From Pyronema omphalodes (Eukaryota > Ascomycota > Pezizomycetes > Pezizales > Pyronemataceae): a stretch of DNA of 64,000 bases. The stretch covers positions 1 to 64,000 of the forward strand of contig JAJJXM010000036.1 of NCBI GenBank assembly GCA_024516155.1. The letters run 5' to 3'. Under the pieces are notes generated by a model. That model was not told the DNA's origin. It did not search any database and saw nothing but the letters and a program-made list of their open reading frames with translations. The position numbers were made by a program, and so were the translations under genes. Positions 10,601 to 18,791 of this stretch are shown in pieces. Within the stretch, counting starts at the first letter, position 1. Each line of letters opens with the position of its first letter.

Positions 10601-11558
10601 TCCACCATCTCTTCGATTGTGGGGTCACTTGTAGTACGGGGGTGGACGTAGTCGCGGCATTAAGGATGGCATCACGTATTGACTCCGCCCACGCATCGAG
10701 GTTGTCTGTGGTAGGGTGGTTGCGGTATTGTGTCCATGATGGTGTGAGGGCTATGCACGAGGCACGGAGGGTTTCGGCGAAGAGCTCCCAATCCGTCTTT
10801 TTCCAGTTCAGTCGGTTTGTTGGGGGGGTTGTTTCAGCGTCTGGGTGGGTTGTGTGCACTTCGAAACGTATGACTTCATGGTCAGATCCCATAGCGTTGT
10901 CGTCGTCAATTGCCCAGTTGATTGTTTCCTCTGCCATGTGGGGTGATGCTAGGGTCAGGTCGAGGACGGAAGAACTGCGGCTTTGGTTGTAGTAGTAGGT
11001 GGGAATGTCAGGGACGGACACGAGGGTCCAGTCTCGTTGTTCGATGAGGTCAACTATTTCGGTGGCGCGGGTGGGGGAACGTGTGGAGGAGTTCCACAGG
11101 GCATGGTGAGCGTTGAGGTCACCTGTGATGATGCACCTGCGGGGGAGGGGGAGGGGGGTGAGGGCTCTCGGGATGGTATAAATATTGCTTTCGGGGTGTT
11201 TTTCGTTGTACATATTAAGAAGAAAGAAAGAAGGAATTAAGTCGGTGCCTACCTCGAGGACCTGGAGGTCAGGATCCGCGCATATATCGGTGCGCTGAGA
11301 AACCCTGAGGTATGGGTTTGTCCTGGTCACATAGGCGGCTGTTCTGTTGGTGGTTCTGTCCCCACGCGGTGGCAGGACCAGTGTGAACGATGGGTGTGTG
11401 GTGGCGTATGTTATGTCGGTAATGTGAATTTCTTGTATTAGGATTATGTCGGCTGTGTTGTGTGCGCTATTCAGCAGCGCATCGAGTGCTGTTCGTTGTC
11501 GGTTCACGGTGTGGGAGACGATCCGTATGGTTGCTGCCAGTCTGTTGTAGCTAGACAT
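7656..11558 (-). CDS. T2 ORF2: endonuclease, reverse transcriptase and RNase H polyprotein (1300 aa)
   Basis: This is the enzyme of target-primed reverse transcription. The APE-type endonuclease has QE at 42-43, GDLNAHH at 146-152, SVLD at 197-200 and SDH at 225-227. The RT has KAPGPDG, motif A FLDVRGAFD (593-601), motif B GIPQGSPASP and motif C YIDD (686-689). RNase H starts at YTDGSQ (about 1004), with FDAEV, FTDNQAA and NEAADELA, then a Cys/His block CSCPIHPPQTPRHLLLSC. The ATG overlaps the ORF1 stop (ATGTCTAG). Two oddities: the first Asn of the motif-I HNVNRQ seen in T7 is Thr here (HTVNRQ), and an 18-nt in-frame deletion removes PGQELA from RNase H near 8297. The frame is intact, but activity is doubtful. 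Confidence 0.93.
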   Translation of the reverse strand: MSSYNRLAATIRIVSHTVNRQRTALDALLNSAHNTADIILIQEIHITDITYATTHPSFTLVLPPRGDRTTNRTAAYVTRTNPYLRVSQRTDICADPDLQVLEVGTDLIPSFFLLNMYNEKHPESNIYTIPRALTPLPLPRRCIITGDLNAHHALWNSSTRSPTRATEIVDLIEQRDWTLVSVPDIPTYYYNQSRSSSVLDLTLASPHMAEETINWAIDDDNAMGSDHEVIRFEVHTTHPDAETTPPTNRLNWKKTDWELFAETLRASCIALTPSWTQYRNHPTTDNLDAWAESIRDAILNAATTSTPVLQVTPQSKRWWTAEVTEARKKMTKARRKWKRKRDDRSHLNYKQHRNEYHRTIRTAKDAKWKEYLSQAEGPDVWQAFRYTNPRRAQLTPNLRAMINGQETICSSFDAKVEAFQKLFPPPPPPPPPSVLPPRRELQWTTFTPTEVETAIFSSSPTKAPGPDGLTFACLRQAYLAIPKHMNNLYTTLGTVGYHPRCWRQATTVIIAKPNKPDYSNPKAYRPIALLNCLGKTLEKLMATRLGTMADSHDLLHRDQIGGRPQRSAIDAAMALVHDVEIGKSHGMLTSALFLDVRGAFDNVSADRLQQTLRQLGCPRPVVSWCQSFLADRTIALTFDGRTDTQRPVQTGIPQGSPASPILFLLYLRPLFDELAQVHPYAWTPSYIDDVAIVVQGRTRKANARALENITTTAFRWADANAVAFDDAKSELLHFQPAGTDSITEEEKVKLPNGTVITPGTQGGEKDVVRWIGLYLDRKLNFRKHVARRVTAAQRTLNALCRLARYETGLSPAATRLIYQACVQSRADYGAEIWWNQQKDLARTLQNQQNTALRRIPNAFTSTPILALHNESALPPVTIRLDNRQRKYALRTLTLSASHPIITRCPVSFPAPSIDDASINPDTEYDHPWHVPGQAPSRLLHVISTLSPWVQPNAEIEDTSQNIPDDDLAPTLTIDISSSPKADAADDHLLLLHALRQRSDTILLYTDGSQLDGITGAGYTIPHGLPRPVNSIVPMGDRTEVFDAEVMAIHEGLRTCLTHIRRNDLYDKHIHVFTDNQAAIRRASHLRRGWAIHNTAHDLHTYGTSITIHWVPGHTSVPGNEAADELARQATTVPPRRQIPISLTWLRRRARERYTEDWATWFTSFPRPRTYAATHRRKMDTAYTENPRWISTAILGLRTGHGYFLNCLAHPPSDAYPSRSCSCPIHPPQTPRHLLLSCPDFQAARSTLRKDLKLRQHSRINLNTILDTPSGTKALSTFISATKVATSTWAHSRLEKPRRRG

Positions 11559-13260
11559 GGGCGTTCATCTCAGTGTCTCTGTCGGCTGGGTTGGGTGGGG
11601 CGGCGGCGGGGTTTTGTGACGCTGTCCAGGCTTCTTTGAATATGCGGATGCGTACGGGGCATTGCTTGCTGAAGCCTGGGTGGTCGAGGTCGGGGAGGTT
11701 GGCGTCCGCGCAGTTTTTGCAATGGTATCTAGTGTGCTCACAACGCTTACCTTTGCTTTGGGGGCAGTCGTTGCAGGCGTGGTCGTCCATGGGGTGGTTC
11801 TGGCCGCAGATGCCGCAGGTGGGGCCTTGCGGTCCAGTGCAGTTGGTGTAGTGGTGGCCAAAGAGCAAGCAGCGCCGACACTGGTCGGTCCGTCGGGCAG
11901 AGTGGTACTCGGTGACTCTTCGGGGCTCGAAGAGTACCATGACTCGTTTGCGCTTCAGGAGTGCGAGCTCTTCGGCGGTACGTACCGCAATAACCACACT
12001 GGACGCTTCCTTGCCCACACGCTTCTCCGCGGTCGTCATATATCGGGGGGGTTGCGCCAGGGTGACAGATCCGTTGCTGCGTTCGATCTCCTCCTGGAGG
12101 GAGCGCATTCCGTCGGGGGAGTCGGGGTATTGGCTTGTGGGGATTCCATGAACTGCGAGCTTATACCACCGTTCGTTCAGGCGGGGTGCGGCGATGGAGG
12201 TGTTGACCTGTCGCGTCGCTGTGTGTATGGTCCCTAGGTTCTCGGTCAGCTCGGATTCAGTGGTGCCGTCTGTCATGGTCACGATGAGGTTTCCTGATGA
12301 GGCTTGTCTGATCGTGGCGACAGCCATGTGAGGCGGCGCCTGTGTCTGGGTGAGTGCAGCGTTGATCGCCCTTCCCAGTTGGGCTTTGGTATTGACGTCG
12401 ATTTCCGCAGTGTGTGGGAAGGGTATCATGATGGACTGGGGGCGGGTGCGTTGGCGTCGGGGGTGCGGTTTTGCGGGGGGGTTGCTTTTGGGGGCGTGGG
12501 CGGGGAAGGAGAGGTCAGCGACGGTTGTGCCGGAGGTCCACGGCTGGTGAGTGGTCGTGGGGGGGTTGTGGCGGCGAGTAGTGGTGGAGGTCGGTATGGC
12601 GATGTTGTGGTGGCGAAGGGCGTTTTCCAGGAGTCGGCATCGTTCTTTCCAGTATTGCAGGTCGTCGGGGGGTGAGTTGGCGGTGGTCGTTTGTTCGGGG
12701 TGGGGTTGACGTTGGGGCTGTGTCGGAGGGGGCGGGCTGGGTTTTGTGATTTTGTCGAGTCTTTTGTTGATGGTGTCGATGGAATGGACAATAGGTCGGA
12801 GCGCGTCGTTGGTGTTTTTCGAAATCATAGTGGCGATGGCTGAGAGGAGGTTGTTGTCGGGCTGAGGCTGGGGGTCGGGGTTGACGTCGGAAGCAGTTAT
12901 TGCGTGCTGGCTGTCGTTGAGGTTTAGGTCAGAGTCGGATTCGGAGTCGGTGTCGGGGCAACTGTCAGTGTCCATGGCGGTCGGCATTGTTTCGACGGGG
13001 GTCCCATCGAGGTTCACGTGGGTGTCTGTTTTCGGTCGGGTGACATTTTTGCGGAGGGGGTCGAGGTCACGTCTAGAGGCGGATTTTTTGGTGGGGCGTT
13101 TGATGATTTTTCCGGTGACGGTCGTTGATTTCTTAGAGGTCGCGATGGCGGAGGAGCCAGCGTGCGGGGCGTTGATTCGGGAAAGCTCGTCGGGGCTAAA
13201 GATATTCTCGGGTACCTGCATACGCGAGGGCGTGGCAGGGATGGGTGCGTTAGCGTCCAT
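11551..13260 (-). CDS. T2 ORF1: gag-like RNA-binding protein with zinc knuckles (569 aa)
   Basis: The N terminus is MDANAPIPATPSRMQ. An acidic Asp/Ser stretch (TDSESDSDLNLND) follows, then a helical region, a Pro-rich linker, and a conserved middle domain (about 280-455) with two repeats of mixed strand/helix pattern that could be RRM-like (inference). The Cys/His cluster starts at 461: CRRCLLFGHHYTNC (CX2CX4HX4C), CGICGQNHPMDDHAC at 482-496, and CEHTRYHCKNC. LINE ORF1 proteins of this type coat element RNA. The start codon lies inside a perfect hairpin (13257-13289). The stop overlaps ORF2 by eight bases. The full-length frame is undamaged, unlike T7 ORF1. Confidence 0.9.
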   Translation of the reverse strand: MDANAPIPATPSRMQVPENIFSPDELSRINAPHAGSSAIATSKKSTTVTGKIIKRPTKKSASRRDLDPLRKNVTRPKTDTHVNLDGTPVETMPTAMDTDSCPDTDSESDSDLNLNDSQHAITASDVNPDPQPQPDNNLLSAIATMISKNTNDALRPIVHSIDTINKRLDKITKPSPPPPTQPQRQPHPEQTTTANSPPDDLQYWKERCRLLENALRHHNIAIPTSTTTRRHNPPTTTHQPWTSGTTVADLSFPAHAPKSNPPAKPHPRRQRTRPQSIMIPFPHTAEIDVNTKAQLGRAINAALTQTQAPPHMAVATIRQASSGNLIVTMTDGTTESELTENLGTIHTATRQVNTSIAAPRLNERWYKLAVHGIPTSQYPDSPDGMRSLQEEIERSNGSVTLAQPPRYMTTAEKRVGKEASSVVIAVRTAEELALLKRKRVMVLFEPRRVTEYHSARRTDQCRRCLLFGHHYTNCTGPQGPTCGICGQNHPMDDHACNDCPQSKGKRCEHTRYHCKNCADANLPDLDHPGFSKQCPVRIRIFKEAWTASQNPAAAPPNPADRDTEMNAHV

Positions 13261-13289
13261 CGCTTAACCGGTGGTACGGTAAGCGATGG
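13257..13289 (-). promoter_or_regulatory. Start-codon hairpin of T2 ORF1
   Basis: On the minus strand the arms CCATCGCTTACCG and CGGTTAAGCGATGG form a 13-bp stem with one bulged A and a six-base loop. The ORF1 ATG is in the 3' arm (GCGATGG). The same structure is identical at 14215-14247 (T1), 31540-31572 (T3) and 58734-58766 (T7). A translation-control role is inference. Confidence 0.6.
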
Positions 13290-13699
13290 CGAGGAGTCAG
13301 GTGAGGAGGCTCTTGCTAAGCGAGCACGAAAATTTCTCGCGAGGAAAGGGGTCCGAAAGGGGGGAAATTTGGGGTATCACCACAACCAGTGCTGCTGGTG
13401 GGCGGGGGATTTGGGGGGGGGGGGGATTTCGGTATGCCGAAACCGAAAATAAGGTCGGTTTGATGATTGGGGGGCGGGTGGTGGAGCGGCGTTGATGAAA
13501 GTGCCCGGAATCCGGCCCGGAGGTCCCAGAATCGCGTTTTTCCGCTGAATCTCAACGGTAAACGGTAGCTGGGTTCCGAAAATCGAGATTCGGGGTAATT
13601 CCGAGGTAAGAAATCGATTGCCGATTCGAAAATCGGGGAAATTGTTGTTGTTGTCGCAAATGCAGGGGGGGGTCAGCGGTTGCTGTGTGGTGTGCTGTG
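13290..13699 (-). other. T2 5' leader
   Basis: No gene. Its RNA start reads CACCACACAGCAACCGCTG, then a C-run, TGCATTTG and CAACAACAACAA. It also contains a second, long C-run (G at about 13417-13430 on the plus strand). Closely similar leaders begin T1, T3 and T7, and a related one begins the P elements. It may hold an internal promoter (inference from how other LINEs work). Confidence 0.65.
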
Positions 13700-14218
13700 G
13701 GCGAGGTGGTTGGTTCGGGGCTGGGTGTTGGTTCGGTGTAGTTTGTCGATGCGTTTGGTCACAGTTTCGCGGCGTTGATTCATTGGGCGGAGGAGATCCA
13801 TGATGTTCGTCTTGATCAATTCGGATAAGGTCGCGAGGGTGACGTCGGATGTAGTTACTGCGTGCTGGCTGTCGTTGAGGTCCAGGTCAGAGTCGGAGTC
13901 GGAGTCGGTGTCGGGGTAGTTGTCGGTGTCCATAGCGGTCGGCATTGTTTCGACGGGGGTCCCATCCAGGTTCACGGGGGTGTTTATTTTCGGTTGGGTG
14001 GCATTTTTGCGGAGGAGGTCGAGGTCAATTCTAGAGTCGGATTTTTCGGTGGAGCGTTTGATGATTTTTCCGGTGACGGTCGTTGATTTCTTAGAGGTCG
14101 CGATGGCGGAGGAGCCAGCGTGCGGGGCCTTGATTCGGGAAAGCTCGTCGGGGCTAAAGATATTCTCGGGTACCTGCATACGCGAGGGCGTGGCAGGGAT
14201 GGGTGCGTTAGCGTCCAT
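13700..14218 (-). pseudogene. T1 ORF1, N-terminal part
   Basis: It starts MDANAPIPATPSRMQVPENIF and carries the Asp/Ser-rich stretch TDNYPDTDSDSDSDLDLND. It runs to RTNTQPRTNHLA, where the T2 leader interrupts it. The rest of the gene is at 5619-6805. The uninterrupted arrangement is visible in T3 at 30704-31543. The start codon lies in the hairpin at 14215-14247. Confidence 0.85.
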
Positions 14219-14247
14219 CGCTTAACCGGTGGTACGGTAAGCGATGG
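14215..14247 (-). promoter_or_regulatory. Start-codon hairpin of T1 ORF1
   Basis: Identical to the T2 hairpin at 13257-13289: a 13-bp stem with one bulged A and the ATG in the 3' arm. Confidence 0.6.
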
Positions 14248-14656
14248 CGAGGAGTCAGGTGAGGAGGCTCTTGCTAAGCGAGCACGAAAATTTCTCGCGA
14301 GGAAAGGGGTCCGAAAGGGGGGAAATTTGGGGTATCACCACAACCAGTGCTGCTGGTGGGCGGGGGATTTGGGGGGGGGGGGGGATTTCGGTATGCCGAA
14401 ACCGAAAATAAGGTCTGTTTGATGATTGGAGGGCGGGGTGGTGGAGCGGCGTTGATGAAAGTGCCCGGAATCCGGCCCGGAGGTCCCAGAATCGCGTTTT
14501 TCCGCTGAATCTCAACGGTAAACGGTAGCTGGGTTTCGAAAATCGAGATTCGGGGTAATTCCGAGGTGAGAAATCGATTACCGATTGGAAAATCGGGGAA
14601 ATTGTTGTTGTTGTCGAACATGCAGGGGGGGGTCAGCGGTTGCTGTGTGGTGTAGG
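14248..14656 (-). other. T1 5' leader
   Basis: Closely similar to the T2 leader, including its two C-runs. It ends at the T1 target duplication (14657-14672). No gene is seen. Confidence 0.65.
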
Positions 14657-14786
14657 GCAAGAGTGCTGGCCGCCCTTAGTACATAAGGGGGCTTGCCTCC
14701 CCGTTGTTGAGTTCTCCATCGAACGTCTTGTTTCTTTCCCTTGTCCTTAATAAAGATTTCTCCTTTCAGTCTCACGTCATTCTTGT
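14657..14786 (+). mobile_element. LTR fragment (second of three pieces)
   Basis: It continues the LTR of 1-211 after T1: GTACATAAGGGGGCTTGCC, then a likely polyadenylation-type AATAAAG. It ends in TCACGTCATTCTTGT (14772-14786), which is repeated at 16058-16072 as the target duplication of P2. Confidence 0.85.
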
Positions 14787-16057
14787 TCCATCGACACCAC
14801 ACCACACGGCAACAGCGACCCCCCCCCCCTGCATTCTCAACAACGAGCACCGAAACCCCCGGTTTTCTCATCGGATTCGGATTCGCAGCACTCTGTTACG
14901 TTATTCTCTGAATTCTCAGGGAATTCTACGTTGTTTTTGTTGACTTTTGTCGCAAAATCAGAGTTTTCACGAGTTTTGGCTTACCCCACCTCACGAAATG
15001 TCGCCAAAACAACGACAGAACAACGCCCGACGATCGAAACGGTCCGAAAACGCGTACAATGTTCTAGCCGACCTTCCTCATGATGGATCTAATCCTTCAT
15101 TTGATGAAAGAGATGGAAAAGTTGATGAAGTTGATGGAAACCTCGCTGGAAAGCCCTTCCAGAGCGTGGTCTTGGAAGGAACACCAGTTCCTTCGGCTTC
15201 AACACACCAGCAGCAAGCGACACCTGAGCACAACCGATTCAGAGAATTTCGCCGCGATCTGGTTATTGCTATGCGAGACGCTATCGAAAACGACGACAAC
15301 GATAGCAGCTTGAGTGCCCTGTTTTGTGAACATGAACCGCTTTTCACAGGAGCAAGCTTCCTGGGGATACAACAGATCCACCGGGACACACAGCGATGCT
15401 TCAATACCCTCGATGACACCATACGCTACAACAGCGATGAGATGCGCCACAGATTCGACGTCATGATGACGACCTTCGACATTCTGACCGGCGAAAACAC
15501 GAAGCTGCGCGCAGCATACGACTCTACACAGGCAGAAACAGGGAGAGAGGCGAGGGGGAGCAGCAAGAAGGCTGAGGAAGAAGGAAGGAGAAGGGGAGAG
15601 AGGGGAGGAGAAGAGGGGCAGGGCGGGCCCGGGTGTCACAAAGGGCAAAGAGTCAGGAGACACCGGCGGAGGAGGGGAGAGAGGAGAGGAGAGTGGGGGC
15701 ACGGGTGGCCCGGCGGCTGTTTAACTTTGCTTTAGTTTCGTTTTTGCTTTGTGGAGGAAATAAAGGAGGAAAAATGGTTAAAAATGGGAGGGGAAGGGAG
15801 GAGGAAAGAGAGGACACCCGGCGCGGTGGCCTCTGTGCGAACAGGGCACTGGAACAGCAGACGCGGTTGGACAACAGGACCAACGAAGTAATAGTGAGGA
15901 CAGGACCACAAAATCACAGCCTAAGGGAGGATCAGCGGAGGTAGAGACGGGACTTTGTTTTGTTTTTGTTTTTGACTTTCCATGTACTATAAACCTGTAC
16001 CCTCGTCATAACCAATAAGGTTGCATACGAGTAATGAATAAACAAACAAACAAACAA
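14787..16057 (+). mobile_element. P2: ORF1-only LINE parasite with a T1-type 3' end
   Basis: Leader at about 14798 (CACCACACGGCAACAGCG), internally deleted ORF1, and a 3' region of the same sequence type as T1. Hairpin AACC-AATAA-GGTT at 16010-16022 and tail (AAAC)n at about 16038-16057. It has perfect 15-bp target duplications (14772-14786 and 16058-16072). About 1.27 kb, and no ORF2. Because insertion is clean and complete at both ends, an intact RT must have been supplied in trans (inference); the shared 3' end points to an A-I RT. Confidence 0.88.
14998..15735 (+). pseudogene. P2 ORF1, internally deleted
   Basis: It keeps the conserved start MSPKQRQNNARRSKRSEN and the region through STQAET, then jumps at 15540 to the C-terminal purine-rich sequence. 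The second half of the coil, the basic patch and the linker are missing, and the tail is read in a shifted frame (GREARGSSKKAEEEG...). The middle (HNRFREFRRDLVIAMRDAIEND) differs from other P copies, so this is a separate lineage and not a direct copy of P1. Still open over 246 codons, but unlikely to make a working protein. Confidence 0.75.
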
Positions 16058-16221
16058 TCACGTCATTCTTGTGCTTGTCCCTGTCCCTGTTTGGTGTGCC
16101 GTCCGTCTGCCGTGCACTTCGGTCCTTGTCCTTCCGTTCCCCCATCCCGGAACCCGCCTAGTCTCCCCCTGCCGGTAGTGTTCAGTGTGTTCTTCGAACG
16201 TCCGTTCCTACTTCCCTGACA
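16058..16221 (+). mobile_element. LTR fragment (third piece, 3' end)
   Basis: It starts with the P2 target duplication and continues GCTTGTCCCTGTCCCTG to ...TTCCCTGACA, matching the end of the G1 LTR. The next base begins a LINE leader relic. No G1 primer-binding region follows. Confidence 0.85.
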
Positions 16222-16440
16222 GGTAAACCAACAATGAGGTCCGATTGATGATTGGGGAACAGGTTGTGCAGTGGTGTTGTTGTAAGCGGCCAGATTTCAC
16301 CCCAGGAGGTCTCGGATTCGGGTTTTTCTGCTGCACCTCCACGGTCAACGGTAATTGGGTTCTGACTGTCGGGAGACAAATCGGAATGGCGAAAATCTCT
16401 GTTGTCGAGGATGCAGCGCCAGAGTCAGCAGTATAAAATA
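16222..16440 (-). repeat. Old LINE 5' leader relic
   Basis: Diverged but recognisable against the T2 leader: GATGATTGGGGAAC, GGTCTCGGATTCGGGTTTTTC, CGGTCAACGGTAATTGGGTTC and TTGTCGAGGATGCAG align in order with 13460-13680. It was the target of the LTR insertion. No coding sequence remains. Confidence 0.55.
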
Positions 16441-17149
16441 AAGCAATTTTGTTGTCCTTTCACACCTGATGTCCATGCCGCAATATGCACTGATTGTAAT
16501 GGCAGACTGGGGGCAGACGAGGCTAGTGGACACGCAGGCTCTGCGGCGAGTGACACACTGGGACATGGAGGGAACGGGGCGGACTGTAGGGGGTGAGGCA
16601 CGACCTTATATTGATGGGTGAATACAAGTCGTTGCATATCGAACCTGACTACGGAATACATCACGTCTATTCATTCCCTTCCGTCTTCTCTTTTTCCCCG
16701 ACCCTTGGCTCTTCCCCGCTCCTGCCCTCGTCTCATTCCTTGTCCCGAATCCCTTTCCATTCCGACTCTACCCTTCCTCCTTCCCGTTACCTCCTACTCC
16801 CTCGTCTCCATCCCTTATCGTCTTCCTCCGCGTTCCCTAGCCCTGCTCCTCCGTTTCCTAGCTTCCTTGTCCTCCCATAATCCCTCATACCCCTCGTCGT
16901 AACTTGTCCCTTCGTCACTCCTGTAGCCTCCGTCTTTTCCCTAATCCCTCATCCTATTGCCTTCCCAAGTTCCTCATTCATTCCTCCTCTTTCCTCCCTT
17001 CCTCCGTTCCACCTGCCTTCATGCTCTGGTTCCATTCCTCTTCTGACAACTTCCTTCTCTTATCTTCCTATCCTCCTTTCCGTCTTAATTCTTTTTTTAT
17101 TTTCTATTGTTGTTCCTTCCATGCGCATCGTGTGGTTTGCGCCGCGACA
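16441..17149 (-). mobile_element. Probable G2 LTR, with a pyrimidine-rich tract
   Basis: It ends in GCGCCGCGACA followed by GTACCCCTCTCC. This mirrors the G1 border (GTGCCGTGACA then GTACCCCCCC), so 17149 is the likely LTR edge next to a polypurine tract. The other edge is not clear. Positions 16670-17110 are strongly C/T-rich on the plus strand. No gene is supported; the open frames here are low-complexity. Confidence 0.4.
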
Positions 17150-17164
17150 GTACCCCTCTCCTAG

Positions 17165-18164
17165 GGCCGAGGTCCCTCGAGGCATGGAGGGGTGATTTAG
17201 AAAGGTCCAGGGTAGTCGGGGAATCGTTCGTGGGAGGTGTCGATGGATTGTAGTTCATTGACTTCGGTGGCTGGTTCCCAAGTCGGTGAATTCTCATGTT
17301 TCCACTTGATGAGGTATTGCAATCGTCGACGGGAGATACGGCTATCTAGTACTTCTTCCACCTCTTGCTCGGCTTGCCCGTCTACGATGACTACTGTGGG
17401 AGGTTGGGGACATTGTCCTGGCAGGCGGTCGTTTTGTGTGGGCTCGAGTAAGGAGTGGTGGAAAGCGGGGTGGACATCCATGGTAATGGGTACGTCGAGC
17501 TCATATGCGTACTTTCCTACCTCCCTGGTGACTGGGAAAGGACCAAGGCGTTTCAAGTCCAGCTTCCTGGACGGGCGGTTGGTGCGGAGGTGGCAAGCAT
17601 TCAACCATAGGAGGTCACCGGGGTGGTATGCGGGGGCTGAGAGGCGTCTCTTATCCGCATATTCTCGGTGGCGGTCATTGGCAAAAGTCATTTCGTCCCT
17701 TAAGAACTCGTGGATTTCGATGAGGTGTTCGGAGAGTTTTTTTGCCTTTCGTTCGTTGGGGTATGCCGTACTGATTTCTGGTTCCAAGTCGATTTTCGGG
17801 TGGAGCCGTAGTTCGCGAGGAACGGGGACGAGCGGGTTCTCTCCAAGACATGCTTGTTGGCGGCGAACTCGGCTAAGGGCAGTAGTAGGGACCAGTCGTT
17901 TTGCTGGTAGTTGACGTAAGCCCGTAGGTATTGCTCCATTATGGCGTTTGTTCGTTCTGTCTGTCCGTCGGTTTCGGGGTGGAAGGCGGTACTTAGTCGG
18001 GGGTCGATCTTTAGGGTGTTGCAGAGGTACTTCTAGAAGCAGGAAGCGAACTGTGGTCCCTTGTCAGAGGAGATCGTGTCGGGGAGACCGTGGAGTCGGA
18101 AGATGTGGGTTATGAACAGGTTAGCGACCGCTTCTGCGTCAATCGAGGTGGAACACGGGACTAA
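17165..18164 (-). pseudogene. G2 pol fragment: integrase C terminus plus chromodomain
   Basis: The minus strand reads from integrase (LVPCSTSIDAEAVANLF, LPDTISSDKGPQF, then a stop and frame breaks) through [16 protein letters not shown] and [13 protein letters not shown]. After a frameshift near 17790 it continues with a GPF/Y-like module (LKRLGPFPVTREVGKYAYELD) and a chromodomain (EVEEVLDSRISRRRLQYLIK, then WKHENSPTWEP). Related to G1 pol but clearly diverged. The 5' part is missing where the T3 tail begins. Chromodomain integrases direct insertion to marked chromatin in this group. Confidence 0.82.
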
Positions 18165-18791
18165 GTGTCTTATTCATTTATTTATTTCTTTATTCATACA
18201 CGCATCCAACCGTAAGGTTATGGCGGAATCTACAAATTAAATACAATGTTAAGAACCTGGGGGTGATGCCAGATCCGCACTGGGTAAGCCCCAGAGCTGT
18301 CAATGTGCGTGGGAGTGTAGTCTCCCAAGTCTCGCCGTGCGGTTTTTCATCTAGCGTCGTCAGATCCAAGGAGCCCTGTTCGCACAGAGGCCACCGCGCC
18401 GGGTGTCCTCTCTTTCCTCCACCCTTCCCCTCCCATGTTTTAGCCGTTTTTCCCGCCTTTATTTCCTCCACGAGCAAAAAGAAAAAGATAACCTCCGCCG
18501 GCCCACTCTGCCCCTTCCCATCGCGCCTCTCTCTCCTCGTGCAATCCCGTATACCCCTTCCGCCCTTAATAACAAAACAAAAGAAAGGAAATAATCAAAG
18601 GAAAAACTCTCGTCGCGCAATCCCGTCCCCCCTTCCTACCCCGGTCCCTTCTCCTTCCACTGTCTTCTCCCATCCAACTCCGCCCGCGATAACAAAGGAA
18701 ACAGAAAAGCAAAGAAAATAAGAAGGAATACATGATGTCAAAAGAGAACGACGAATCTATAACGCACGGAGAAGTCAAGCGGTACTGCTTA

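Larger units (their letters stand above)
6806..13699 (-). mobile_element. T2: full-length LINE, subfamily A-II, about 6.9 kb
   Basis: It is complete from leader (13699 on the minus strand) through ORF1 (11551-13260) and ORF2 (7656-11558) to the (CAAA)n tail at about 6802-6831. It is flanked by the perfect 13-bp target duplication GGCGAGGTGGTTG at 6793-6805 and 13700-13712. The unoccupied target, with a single copy, is present in T3 at 31025-31037. The 3' hairpin AACC-TTCG-GGTT (minus strand) lies at 6850-6861. A 30-nt A-run (T at 7532-7561) lies about 95 nt after the ORF2 stop, inside the 3' untranslated region. Both reading frames are open, but ORF2 has two suspicious changes (see its entry). 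It interrupts T1 ORF1. Confidence 0.92.
212..14656 (-). mobile_element. T1: LINE copy, subfamily A-I, 5'-complete, broken by two later insertions
   Basis: Read on the minus strand, the 5' leader begins at 14656 (CACCACACAGCAACC then a C-run). ORF1 starts at 14218 and ORF2 overlaps its end at 5619-5626. The 3' untranslated region runs from 872 to a (CAAA)n tail at about 211-230. A small hairpin, AACC-AATAA-GGTT on the minus strand, lies at 252-264 just before the tail. The copy is flanked by a perfect 16-bp target duplication (196-211 and 14657-14672). T2 (6806-13699) splits its ORF1, and P1 (2219-5186) replaces about 2.1 kb of its ORF2. It sits inside the LTR of 1-16221. T1 and T3 share coding sequence but differ in their last ~200 nt. 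Confidence 0.88.

Noticed and set aside
16670..17110. C/T-rich tract as a possible gene or LINE 3' end
   Set aside because: No tail, hairpin or shared module motif; best explained as part of the G2 LTR region.
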